Assembly (NCBI GenBank): GCA_049999725.1
Contig: JBNGIS010015702.1
Span: forward strand, 28,192 to 54,826
Direction of reading: 5' to 3'
Source of the DNA: Haplomitrium mnioides
Taxonomy: Eukaryota; Marchantiophyta; Haplomitriopsida; Calobryales
DNA: 26,635 nt
Numbering within the stretch: position 1 is the stretch's first letter; each line of letters begins with the position of its first letter. The position numbers were made by a program, and so were the translations under genes. Below the pieces are notes generated by a model. The model did no database searches. It saw only the letters and a list, made by a program, of their open reading frames with translations, and was not told the origin of the DNA. This document shows, one piece after another, positions 11,991 through 22,751 of this stretch.

Positions 11991-14900
11991 GGTTGGTTTG
12001 TATGAAGAAGAAATACATATGAGTTTGTGTTTCTCTCTAAAAATGGTGTTGAAAAAATGATTCACCATCAACACGAGCAAAATAGGATCTACAATGAATC
12101 CATATAGGTTCATATGTGAATTGTCTCTTAGTGTGTGATAAACTTCATTCACCATCTACATCGCCATCCACAAGGGTTGGTGTGCATAAAGAGCAAATGC
12201 ATAGGAGTTCGTGTGTCACTCTGAAATTGGTGTTGTAGAAATTTTTCACCATCAACAAGAGCTAGATAGAGTCCCCAATGAATGCTAATGGGTTCATATA
12301 TGAATCCTCATTCGGTATGTCATGAGAATCACTCACCATCTACATCACAATCTACAAGGGTTGGTTTGCATCAAGGGTAAATGCATTCTAGTTTGTGTTT
12401 CTCTCTCAAAATGGTTTTGTGAACATATTTCACTATCAACAAGAGCTAGATAGGGTCCACAAAAAATGCATGTAGGTTCATATGTGAATCCTTATTGAGT
12501 GTGCGATGCAAATTACTTACTATCTATATCACCATCTACAAGGGTTGGTGTGCATCAAGAGTAAATGTATATGAGTTCGTGTTTCTCTTTCTAACTAGTG
12601 TTTAAGGGATATTTCACCAACAACAAGAGCTAGATAGGGTCCTCAACAAATGCATTTGGGGTAACATGTGAATCGTCATTCATTATGTGATGAGAGTCAA
12701 TCACCATCTACATCACCATCAGCAAGGGTTGGTTTGCATCAAAAGAAAATGCATATGAGTTTGTGTTTCTCTCTAAAAAAGTGGTGTAAAGATATTTACC
12801 ATCAACATGAGCTAGTTTGGTTCCACAATAAATGCATATGGGTTCATATGAGAATCATCATTCAATGTGTAATGAGAATCACTAACCATTTATATCACCA
12901 TCTACAAGGGTTGGTTTGCATCAAGAGTAAATTCATATGAGTTTGTGTTTCACTCTCAAAATGGTGTTCTAGAGATTTTTTACCATCAACAAGAGCTACA
13001 TAGAGTACTCAATGAATGCATATACGTTCATATGTGAATGGTCATTGAGTGTGTCAAAAGAATCACTCACCATCTACATCACAATCTACAAGGGTTGGTT
13101 TGCATCAAGGGAACTGCATTCTAGTTTGTGTTTCTCTCTCAAAATGGTGTTGTAAAGATGATTCACCATCAACAAGAGCTAGATAGAGTCCACAAGGTAT
13201 GTATTTATGTTTACATTTCAATCCTTATTTAGTGTGTGATGCAAATCACTCACTATCTATATCACCATCTACAAGGGTTGGTTTGCATCAAGAGTAAATA
13301 TATATGAGTTTGTGTTTCTCTCTCTAAAGTGTGTTGTAGAGATAAGAAACCATAAACAAGAGCTAGATAGAGTACACAATGAATGCATAAATGTTCATAT
13401 GAGAATCATCATCTAGTATTTGATGAGATTCACTCACCATTTGCACCATCTACAAAGGTTGGCTTGCATGAAGAATAAATGCATATGAGTTCATGTTTCT
13501 CTCTAAAAAAGGTGTTGTAAAAATGATTCACCATTAACAAGAGCTAGATGGGGTCTACAATATATGCATATGCGCTTACATGTGAATAATCTCTTACTGA
13601 GTGACAAGAATCACTCACCATCTACATTGCCATCTACAGAGTTGGTGTGCGACAAGAGTAAATGCATATGAGTTCGTGTTTCTCTCTCTAAAAGGTGTTT
13701 AAAGGATATTTCACCATCTACAAAAGCTAGATAGGGTCCAAAATGAATGCATGTGAGTTTATATGTAAATATTTATTGAGTGTGTTGAGAGAATCACTAA
13801 TTATCTACATCACCATCTACAAGGGTTGGTTTGCATCAAAGAGTGAATGCATACAAGTTCGTATTACTCTCTCAAAAGAGTGTTGTAAAGATGATTCACC
13901 ATCAACAAGAGCTACATAGAGTCCACAATGAATGCATTTGGGTCTATATGTGAACTGTTTGTGAGGGTGTGCCAAGAATCACTCACCATCTACAGCTCTA
14001 TCTACAAGAGTAAATGCATTATAAATTCATGTTTCTCTCTCTAAATGGTGTTTAAAGGATATTTTGCCATCAACAAGAGCTAGATATGGTCCACAACAAA
14101 TGCATTTGGGTCAATATGTGAATCGTCATTCATTGTGTGATGAAAATCAATTACCATCTATATCACTATCTACAAGGGTTGGTTTGCATCAAAAGTAAAT
14201 GCATAGGAGTTTGTGTTTCTCTCTAAAAAGAGTGTTGTAAAAGTATGTTACCATCAATAAGAAATAGATTGGGTCCACAATAAATGCATATGGGTTCATG
14301 TGAGAATCATCATTCAATGTGTAGGGAGAATCACTCAACATCTACATCACCATCTATGAGGGTTGGTTTGCATCAAGAGTAATCACATATGAGTTCGTGT
14401 CTCTCTCCCAAAACAGTGTCGTAGAGATAGTTCACCGTCAACAAGAGCTCAATGGGGTCCATATTGAATGCACATCAGTTCATATGTGAATCATCATCAA
14501 GTGTCTGACAAGAATCACTTACCATTTGCACCATCTACAAAGAGTGGTTTGCATGAAGAATAAATGCATATGAGTTCGTGTTTCTCTCTGAAAAGTGTGT
14601 TGTAAAGATGATTCACCATCAACATGAGCTAGATCTGGTCAAAAATGAAGGAATATGGGTTTATATGTGAAAAGTCTCTCATTATGTTACAAGAATCACT
14701 CACCATCTACATCGCCATCCACAAAGTTAGTGTGCATCAGGAGTAAATGCTTATCAGTTTGTGTTTCTCTCTCTAAATGGTGCTTAAGGGATATTTCACC
14801 ATCTACAAAAGCTAGATAGGGTCTACAATGAATGCATACGAGTTTATATGCAAATCCTTATTCAGTGTGTGATGAGAATCACTAATTATCTACATCACCA

Positions 14901-17900
14901 TCTACAAGGGTTTGTTTGCATCAAGAGTAAATGCATATGAGTTCACGTTTCTCTCTCAAAAGACTATTGTAAGGATGATTCACCATCAGCAAGAGCTACA
15001 TAGGGTCCACAATGAATAAAACTTGGTTTTTATGTGAATTGTTTCCGAGTGTGTGACAAGAATCACTCACCATCTACATTGCCATCTACAAAAGTTGGTG
15101 TGCATCAAGAGTAAATGCATATGAGTTTGTGTTTTTCTCTCTAAATAGTTTTTAAAGGATATTTCACCATCAACAAGAGCTAAATAAGGTCCACAACAAA
15201 GGCATTTGGGTTAATATGTGAATCGTCATTCAGTGTGTGATGAGAATCAATCACCATCTACATCACTATCTAGAAAAGTTGGTTTGCATCAAAAGTAAAT
15301 GCATATGAGTTTGTGTTTCTCTCTTAAAAGAGTGTTGTAAAGATAATTTACCATCAACAAGAGCTAGATTGGGTCCACAATAAATGCATATGGTTTCATA
15401 TGAGAATCATCATTCAATGTGTAACGAGAATCACTATGCATCTACATCACCATCTACAAGGGTTGGTTTGCATCAAGAGTAAATGCATATGAGTTCATGT
15501 ATCACTTTAAAAATGGTGTTGTAGAGATTTTTCATCATCAACAAGAGCTAGATAGAATCCTCAATGAATGCATATGGGTTTATATATGAATCGTCATTCA
15601 GTATGTCATGACAATCACTCACCATCTACATCACAATCTACAAGGGTTGGTCTGCATCAAGAGTAAATGCATTCTAGTTCATGTTTCTCTCTCAAAGTGG
15701 TGTTGTAAACATATTTCACCATCAACAAGAGCTAGATAGGGTCCACAATGAATGCATATGGGTTCATATGTGAATCATTTTTCAAGGTGTGATGCGAACT
15801 ACTCACTATTTATATCACCATCTAGAAGTGTTGGTTTGCATCAAGAGTCAATACATATAAGTTCGTGTTTCTCTATCAAAAGGGTGTTGTAGAGATAGTT
15901 CATTATAAGCAAAATAGATGGATTCCACAATGAATGCATATAGGTTCATATGTGAATCATCATCTAGTGTCTGACGAGAATCACTCACCCTTTGCACCAT
16001 CTACAAAGGCTGTTTTGCATGACGAATAAACGCATATGAGTTTGTGTTTCTCTCTTTAAAAGGTGTTGTAAAGATGATTCACCATCAACAAGAGCTAGAT
16101 AGGGTTTACAATGAATGCACATGGGTTTATATGTGAATTGTCTATGAATTTTTGATAAGAATCACTCACCGTCTACATCGCCATCACCACCTACAAAGTT
16201 AGTATGCATCAAGAGAAAATGCATATGAGTTCTTGTTTCTCTCTGTAAAAGGTATTTAAAAAATATTTCACCATCTACAAGAGCTCGATAGGGTCTACAA
16301 TAAATGCATATGAGTTCATATGTAAATCGTCATTTAGTGTGTGTGATGAGAATCACTAATTATCTACATCACCATCTAGAAGGGTTGGTTTTCATCACGA
16401 GTAAATGCATATGAGTTTGTGTTTCTCTCATCAAGAATAATTGTATATGAGTTCGTATTCCTCTCTAAAAAAGGTGTTATAAAGATGATTCACCATCAAC
16501 AAGAGCTAGATATGGTCCACAATGAATGCACATGGGTTTATATGTGAGTTGTCTATGATTGTTTGATAAGAATCACTCACCATTTACATCGCCATCTACA
16601 AGGGTTGGTGTGCATCAAGAGTAAATGCACATGAGTTCGTGATTTTCTCTCTAAATGGTGTTTAAAGGATATTAATCCGTTAACAAGAGCTATATAGAAT
16701 CCACAATAAATGCATATGGGTTCATATGTGAATCCTCATTCAATGTGTGATAAGAATCACTCACCATCTACATCACCATCTTCAAGTGTTGGTTTGCATC
16801 AAGAGTAAATACATATGAGTTCATGTTTCTCTCTCAAAAGGGTGTTGTAGAGATAATTCACCATCAACAAGAGCTAGATGGAGTCCACAAAAAATGCATA
16901 TAGGTTTATATGTGTATCGTCATCCAACGTCTGATGAGAACCACTCACCATCCACACCATCAACAAAGGTTGGTTTGCATGAAGAAGAAATGCACATGAG
17001 TTCGTGTTTCTCTCTGAACAAGATGTTGTAAAGATGATTCACCATCAACAAGAGCTAGATAGGGCTTACAATGAATGCATTTGGGTATTTATGTGAATAA
17101 TCTTGACGTGTGTACAAGAATCACTTACCATCTACATCGCCATCTAGAGAGTTAGTGTGCATCAAGAGTAAATGGATATTAGTTCATGTTTCTCTCTCAA
17201 GAGGGTGTTGTAAAGGATATTTCACCATCTAAAAGAGCTTGATAAGGTCTACAATAATTGCATATGAGTTCAGATGTGAATTGTCATTCGATGTCTAGTG
17301 AGAATCACTAATTATCTACATCACCATCTACAAGGGTTGGTTTGCATCAAGAGTAACTACATATGACTTCGTGTTTCTCTCTCAAAAAGGTGTTATAGAG
17401 ATAATTCACCATCAACAAAAGCTAGATGGGGTCCATGAAAAATGTATTAAGGTTCATATGTGAATCGTTATCTCATGTGTGATGAGAACCACTCACCATC
17501 TACACCATCAACAAAGGTTGGTTTGCATCAAGAATAAATGCATATGAAATCGTGTTTCTCTCTAAAAAAAGGTGTTGTAAAGATGATTCACCATCAACAA
17601 GAGCTAGAGAGGGTCCACAATGAATGCACATGGGTTTATATGTAAATTTTCTCTGAGTGTGTGATAAGAATCACTCACCATCTACATCGCCATCTACAAG
17701 AGTTGGTGTGCATAAAGAGTAAATGCATATGAGTTCGTATTTCTTTCTATAAATTGTGTTTAAAGGATATTTCATCATTAACAAGAGCTAGATAGGGTCC
17801 ACAATAAATGCATTTGGGTTGGTTTATGAATCATCAATCACTGTGTGATGAGAATCACTCACCATCTACATCACCATCTACAAGGGTTGGTTTGCATCAA

Positions 17901-18745
17901 GAGTAAATACATATGAGTTTGTGTTTCTCTCTCAAAAGGTTGCTGTAAAAATAATCAGCCATCAACAAGAGCTAGATGGGGTCCACAAAAAATGCATATA
18001 GGTTCATATGTGAATCTTCATGCAATGTGTGATGAGAACCACTCACCATCTACACCATCAACAAAGCTTGGTTTTCATCAAGAAAAAATGCATATGAGTT
18101 TGTGTTTCTCTCTAAAAATGGTGTTGTAAATTTGATTCACCATCAACAAGAGCTAGAGAGGGTCTACAATGAATCCACATGGGTTTATATGTCAATTGTC
18201 TTTGAGTGTGTGATAAGAATCACTCACCATCTACATTGCCATCTACAAGAGTTGGTGTGCATGAAGAGTAAATGCATATGACTTCTTGTTTCTCTCTCTA
18301 AATGGTGTTAAAAGGATATTTCACCATCAACAAGAGCTAGATAGGGTCCACAACAAATTCATTTGGGTTAATATGTGAATCATCATTCACTGTGTGATGA
18401 GAATCGATCACCATCTACAAGGGTTGGTTTGCTTCAAAAGTAAATGCATATGAGTTTGTGTTTTTCTCTCTAAATGATGTTGAAAGAATATTTCACCGTC
18501 AACAAGAGCTAGATTGGGTCCACAATGAATGTATATCCGTTCATATATGAATCTTCATTCATTGTGTAGTGAGTATCACTTAACATCAACATCATCATCT
18601 ACAAGAGTTGGCTTGTATCAAGAGTAAATGCATGTGAGTTCGTAATTCTCTCTCAAAATGGTGTTGTAGAGATTTTTCATTATCAACAAGAGCTAGATAG
18701 GGTCCTTAATGAATCCATATGGGTTCATATGTGAATTGTCATTCA
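11991..18745 (+). repeat. Rearranged satellite end: hybrids, skips and a truncated monomer
   Basis: My class reading is A, B/E, F, B2, D, E, F, C (11991-13456); A, B, C/A, B2, D, C (13457-14540); A, B, C/A, B2, D, E, F, C (14541-16007); A, B, truncated C, A, B2-like, C (16008-16967); A, B, C, A, B2, C (16968-18065); A, B2, D, truncated E (18066-18745). Hybrid or missing monomers are far denser here than to the left. The final E monomer (from 18606) stops after gtgaattgtcattca. Class calls were made by eye; individual monomers could be argued, the overall irregularity less so. Confidence 0.65.
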
Positions 18746-19080
18746 AACAACCGCTACTTTGAACCAAGAACTGCTATTGAGTTCCTATTTCACTTGGTAG
18801 TCGCAAATATTATTGTTTTTTATTTGGTTTTGAAAAACATCAATTTTATGTTTGTGATCTTTTTTTCGCAAAGAAAATCGTTTTTTAGAAATACGAATTA
18901 CGTATTTTACATTGAGACTATATTTTAAATTTTTTTTTATAATAAACACCCTAGAAAACAAGCATTTTGGTTATTGAAATATTTTGTTAAAACCTCACAC
19001 TATTGTGAATACACAAAATTCATCAAAAATAAAGAAAAACATATATCTTTTTATGAAAAAAATTGTATGCAAACATGGAT
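18746..19080. other. AT-rich gene-free stretch beside the satellite
   Basis: Begins directly after the broken satellite monomer. The first bases (about 18757-18776, actttgaaccaagaactgct) resemble the actttgaacaagaaccct word of the minisatellite that follows at 19081. The rest is low-complexity AT-rich DNA with runs of T and A. I see no gene, no long terminal repeat and no flanking duplication. Confidence 0.7.
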
Positions 19081-19551
19081 GTCTATTCGCATACGGACTT
19101 TGAACCAGACTATGAGCGTCGTAGCTATTAAATCCTAAGCAAGCATAGATTCCAAACTAGAGACCTAAAGCCTATGCATGTAGAGACTCTAAACGAGAAC
19201 AATAAGGCTATACACGTAAAGACTTTGAACAAGAACCTTAAAGCCTATGCGCACCTAGACTCTAAGCAAGAACCCTAAAGCCTATACACGTATAGACTTT
19301 GAACAAGAACCCTGTAGCTTTTGTGTGTAGGGACTCTGAACAAGAACCTTAAAGCTTATGTGCGCATAGACTCGGAACAAGAACTAGAAAGCTTATGTAC
19401 GCATAAACTCTAAACCAGAACGTAAAGCCTATGCGATCATAGATTGCTAGAGCTCATGTGCGCATGGACTCCAAACCATTCGTAGATTAGCGATTGACTC
19501 CAAACCATTCTTATACTAGCAATTGACTCCAAACCATTCTTAGGCGCACCA
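19081..19551 (+). repeat. Degenerate 37-bp and 29-bp minisatellites with CG palindromes
   Basis: From about 19165 to 19445 a unit of about 37 bp repeats roughly seven times: agact-ctaaacaagaaccct-aaagcctatgcgcgcat, with many variants. Then a 29-bp unit (attgactccaaaccattc) repeats three times to about 19545. The gcctatgcgcgcatagact part is an imperfect palindrome centred on GCGC, the same core found in the clusters at 21003, 22887, 24157 and 26075. The cluster lies just beyond the 3' end of the minus-strand pseudogene. Confidence 0.8.
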
Positions 19552-19621
19552 AATTGAATCATGATGAAAAGACTCGAAATAGATTAGGAGTGCAACAAGT
19601 TGAAACTTTGGCAAAAAAAAC

Positions 19622-19627
19622 TTTATT
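19622..19627 (-). terminator. Probable poly(A) signal AATAAA
   Basis: The minus strand reads AATAAA here, 28 bases past the last stop codon of the terminal exon (19657-19655) and followed by a T-rich run. Position and sequence fit a plant or animal polyadenylation signal for the decayed methyltransferase gene. Confidence 0.55.
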
Positions 19628-19654
19628 AATAGAACAGTTTGTTCAAATAGATGT

Positions 19655-20273
19655 TCAGGTTCTATTATCCTTGAGAGGAACTGTCTCATCTAAATTCAAA
19701 AGTTGAGCATCTGCAACCACTAGAGAGTTTTATCGAGACTATCTAGTCCCAGATATTGCGACAGAATCACCAATAACACTTGCAAAACTAGGAGGAACAT
19801 GTTCTTTGTGGTATGCATAGACTATCTATGACTCAGTCACATCGGATGGCAAGGAAGCTATCGTCAAAACTCTCTCAAGAATGTAGATAGACTGATGTCT
19901 ATCATATTCCACCGCGATGCAGTTTTGCATCAACTTTAGAGCACAGACAAGGCCTATACCAGACCCAGAGCAAAGATGTAAGATCCAATCCTGCTCTGTT
20001 GAGAAATGGTTGATGAAAAAATTGTGAAGAGCTTGCGGCTTTTGATTAACATTGACAAGAGCATCATCCCCTGGATGTTTAAGTTTTGCAAAAACCGCAG
20101 TACAACTAAAAACACTATGCACTATTTGTCAAGGTAGTCTAGTTGTAGGAGCAGGTTGCAAATTAAAAAGCCTCATGCTCCTCTTTCCTTCTTTCGTCCA
20201 ATAGCCCACGGTCCAATATTCGTGGGCATTTGCGATTTTGGGACCATTAGAATGATGAATGTTGCTTTTGTCT
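19655..20273 (-). pseudogene. Exon 4: methyltransferase SAM-binding half and C terminus
   Basis: Preceded by a strong acceptor (T-rich tract ending TTTTTACAG, AG at 20275-20274). One frame runs 206 codons to TGA at 19657-19655, with four internal stops. Order of motifs: YWTVGYWTKEGKRSMRL, then NVNQKP (QKP at 20044-20036), DWILHLCSGSG (CSGSG 19972-19958), then NCIAVEYD (EYD 19909-19901) and ILERV. QKP followed by a G-rich loop and then an acidic residue is the beta-class N4/N6 arrangement. The acidic residue usually found before the G-loop (DLCSGSG or DPFxGSG) is histidine here, a likely decay change. The tail ends LNLDETVPLKDNRT. Confidence 0.65.
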
Positions 20274-20366
20274 CTGTAAAAAGAAAAACAAACAAATTAA
20301 ACATTGTAACCAAAGTGCAGGAAAAGTAAAACAAAGAAATTAAAAACTAAAAAATCAAAGAACAAC

Positions 20367-20927
20367 TTTCTAGATCCCGTGGTCCATTGCACAACAAACT
20401 TTCAAAAGGGCATCCTCAACAATGCCAAATTGTTGCAACAAATGTATAATAACAAAAGACCAAAAATTCGATGTTATGATTTCCGCAAAAGATAAAACCA
20501 TGTTAAAAATGTCATTTTTTGAAAATGGTTTGGAATCGTCATGCTTACATTCCTTAAGGTTATAACTTTAAAGAATATCCGGAATAGCCAAAGTGAAACA
20601 CCTAGGTTTCACAAAGCCCTTCAATTGTCAAGCATTGGCCTCCCCGTCGACTTGGTAAAATGCCACGTTGAGACTATTGACATAGGACAATTAGTCCTCG
20701 TCCTTGTCTCTCACAACTCCTTCAGTTGTAAGAGATACAACACCACTTTGCTGCCTTGATTTCCACTCTCTAGCCTTTTGGCAATGAAGAAGAAAAGCTA
20801 GAGGATTGAAAACGAGAGTAAGAGCTTGGTCTTGATCTTCTGGGGTTTCTTCAACCCTTGATCTTTGTTGGCTTTTTGTAGTTGCCATCAATTTTTTCAC
20901 CATCTAACGTTTGAACATTTTGTCCTC
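20367..20927 (-). pseudogene. Exon 3: N-terminal half of the methyltransferase with ruined catalytic motif
   Basis: Single minus-strand frame of 187 codons from the acceptor GTGTATAG to about 20367, broken by stops after FKR, after RDKDED, after GEANA, inside the catalytic motif and at GI-stop near the 3' end. It reads MATTKSQQRSRVEETPEDQD, then FLLHCQKAREWKSRQQ, then FVKPRCFTLAIPDIL-stop-SYNLKE, then a helical segment DIFNMVLSFAEIITSNFWSF and IHLLQQFGIVEDALLKVCC. Position and context of IPDIL-stop-SYNL (20579-20568 for D-I-L-stop) fit the beta strand and catalytic D-P-P-Y of N4/N6 methylases; three of the four residues are altered. The following helices match the usual order of the fold. Confidence 0.55.
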
Positions 20928-21323
20928 CTATACACACCAAAAACAGAAAACAATATAAGGAGACAAAAACAAATTAAATACTAGAGAGAGACACTAAATT
21001 CCTTGTGCACTTGGACTTCGAAGTCCTTGTGCGCATGGATTACGAGGTCCTTACGCCCATGGACTACGACGTCCTTGCACGCATGGACTTTGAGGTTCAT
21101 GCGGGCATGTACTACAAAGTCCATACGTGTAGGGACTTCAAAGTCCTTACGCGCATGGACTGCAAAGTCCTTTTGCTCTTAGACTACGAAGTCCATACAC
21201 GTTTGGATAGCAAAGTCAATGCGCGCATAGACCCTAAACCTATTTGATCAAAACCAAGGACAACTTAAAGTAAATTCATTGCAACTTTAAAGAAATGAAT
21301 GTGGTGTGGAAAAAAGAACTTAC
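20928..21323 (-). other. Intron 2 of the pseudogene
   Basis: Minus-strand GTAAGT (21323) to GTGTATAG (20928), 396 bp. Exons on both sides are in phase 0, the best-supported junction in this gene. It contains a ten-copy 24-bp minisatellite. Confidence 0.6.
21003..21235 (+). repeat. 24-bp minisatellite in intron 2, about ten copies
   Basis: Units of the form gtccttgcgcgcatggactacgaa repeat about ten times. Plus-strand translation gives an eight-residue repeat (VLTRMDYE, VLARMDFE, VHAGMYYK), which follows from the 24-bp period. The unit shares the gcgcatggact half with the array at 22887-23079 but the other arm has drifted (gtcctt in place of gtccat), so palindromy is weaker here. Confidence 0.85.
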
Positions 21324-22751
21324 CAAAAGCTTCTCAAAGCTTGAATAGAAACCAGCCATCTTAGACTTCTCAATGTGAAGAGGGTACTCCTCTCTTGCTT
21401 TCTCCCAAGTGATGCGGTAAACCTCTAAACAAAAACTTCTTACCATAACTGCCAAAAACTTTATGTTTATCTGCCTACCAAGACATTTCATCCATTGAAA
21501 GCTCTCCGGCTTCCATCTGCTTCAAAACAGAAATTTTTACTTTGTCAAGAAGACCTTGAAGGGATCTCCAAATTGTCCACTTCATGTCCCCTATTCTCAG
21601 AGATCCCTTGGCCTTCAGCTTCTGGCCCTTGACCCTATTCTTCTCCCACATCAAAAATATGCTCTGTTGTAGATCCCATAGCTCACCACTTCTGAATGCG
21701 AGATGGAACCAATTGTCTTGAGAAGTTGTTGTCTTCTCAAGTGTTGACTTGGGTTTTATCTCCAAGGTTTCCAACACTAATTCTCTTTTCCATTTTTTGG
21801 ATGACACCATCCCACTTTCCACAAATCTTTGATGCCAATATTCGACCTTTTGAATATTGGTCATTTCCAACATATACCTCTAGTCGTATTTGTCATCTGT
21901 TGCAAAAATGCGGGCCTCTGTTGGTATGAAGCCCACGTACATATAACAATTGCACGAATTTTGTGATTAATAGCTACCTTGCTACAGCACTGTGATTGCC
22001 TCCTGCAATCTTGTAGCAATACTTGTCAGGGTTACTAGCATCAAACTCTGACTTGTCTTTTAACCCACACTTTGGGTCAGCAACAACAATGAAGAAACTA
22101 TGCGTATACTTCTTTGTGAGCATTCTCTATGCTAGAAGCTCAACAAAATCTTCATTCAACCTTCTAATCTAGAAAGGTCCCTAGTTGTGTATTCCAACTT
22201 TCAGTAGATTCAAATTCTTCAGCCTAATGGTGATTGTTTCTTCACGAACTCTGCATTGCTGGATTGCAAACTCCCTTATTTTGTTTTTGTCATCCTCAAA
22301 TACTGTCTGAGAGTCCACCTACTCCCTTTCTTGGAAAGTTCGCAACCCCTTGTGGGATTGCCTTTAAGATCTTGATGTTGGAGCTTGAAATGGCTTCGGC
22401 TCTGATTCTTGCCCCAAAATATCTTGTGATGAAGACGAAGGGATAGCAGAAGACAACCTTGCTATAGATTCTGAGGGGGCAGCTCCTCCTCAATGACTGG
22501 TGCTAGAACCGGCTTTTTCTTCTTGGCAGTCGATTTCTTTTTTTTTTTAGCCTCAGCTAGTTCAACCTCTTTTCTTTTTCTCTGGGCAAAAAGGCCTGCC
22601 GTATGAATTGAAAATGTTGCCATGCTTGGATGCGGAACTAGTTGTTGAATGTTAATGCCCTACTTGGGCTTCAAAATCTTGATATGGATGGCCAATTTAA
22701 TGAAGTTGCACTCGACGCGCTTTGCATCTTTGTAACCATCGACAAAATCCG
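21324..22751 (-). pseudogene. Exon 2: lysine-rich linker and ParB-like domain
   Basis: About 1.43 kb of coding-like minus-strand sequence, pieced together across frames. It begins FVDGYKDAKRVECNFIK, passes one stop, then a lysine-rich tract (KRKEVELAEAKKKKK) that may be a nuclear localisation signal, then a serine-rich linker after a frame change near 22475 in a run of Cs. The segment FDASNPDKYCYKIAGGNH (motif core YKIAGGNHSAVAR at 22015-21977) matches the ParB/sulfiredoxin-like signature (y-i-x-G-N/R-H-R-x-x-A). After another frame change comes YMYVGFIPTEARIFATDD, then a helical region of about 130 residues (21873-21475), then a last frame change and KAREEYPLHIEKSKMAGFY ending at the donor TTG|GTAAGT (21324/21323). 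Confidence 0.55.

Larger units (their letters stand above)
1..18745. repeat. Tandem satellite array, ~181-bp monomer, ~104 copies
   Basis: Head-to-tail monomers recur every 172-187 bp from the first base to 18745 with no interruption by unrelated DNA. Taking the start as the word ggttggtttgcat, starts fall at about 178, 361, 542, 726, 908, 1092 and so on to 18606. Every monomer has the same order of words: ggttggtttgcatcaagag, aatgcatatgagttcgtg, tttctctctc, gtgttgtaaagat, caccatcaacaagagctag, ggtccacaatgaatgcat, ggttcatatgtgaatc, gagaatcactcaccatctac. Copies are clearly diverged from each other, so this is an old array. The unit is nucleosome-sized and AT-rich, as in many plant centromeric satellites; that role is inferred, not shown. 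No long open frames with coding character occur. Both strands were looked at; I see no inverted block. Confidence 0.97.

Noticed and set aside
11231-12940. Open frames of 63-101 codons inside the satellite (11231-11536, 11964-12155, 12668-12940)
   Set aside because: They follow the satellite monomer sequence, repeat its words in translation (HHLQGLVCIKS) and end at random stops. Neighbouring monomers lack the frame.
1-18745. CENP-B-box-like motif or other centromere protein site
   Set aside because: I looked for a TTCG...CGGG-type 17-mer in the common monomer words and saw none; centromere function is left as inference from size and organisation only.
18719-18928. Plus-strand open frame across the satellite edge
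   Set aside because: Begins inside satellite and continues into AT-rich DNA; composition is Phe/Ile/Asn-rich as expected from AT bias.
19081-19551. CRISPR-like spaced repeats
   Set aside because: Units are diverged, contiguous and without unique equal-length spacers; eukaryotic context; simple minisatellite.
20541-20759. Plus-strand frame of 72 codons
   Set aside because: Lies opposite exon 3 of the minus-strand pseudogene, whose translation carries recognisable motif context; the plus frame has none.
21005-21247. 80-residue plus-strand frame with eight-residue repeats
   Set aside because: Produced by a 24-bp minisatellite inside an intron of the opposite strand; no flanking coding sequence.
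21696-22446. Plus-strand frames at 21696-21929 and 22234-22446
   Set aside because: Antisense to exon 2 coding-like sequence and without any motif.
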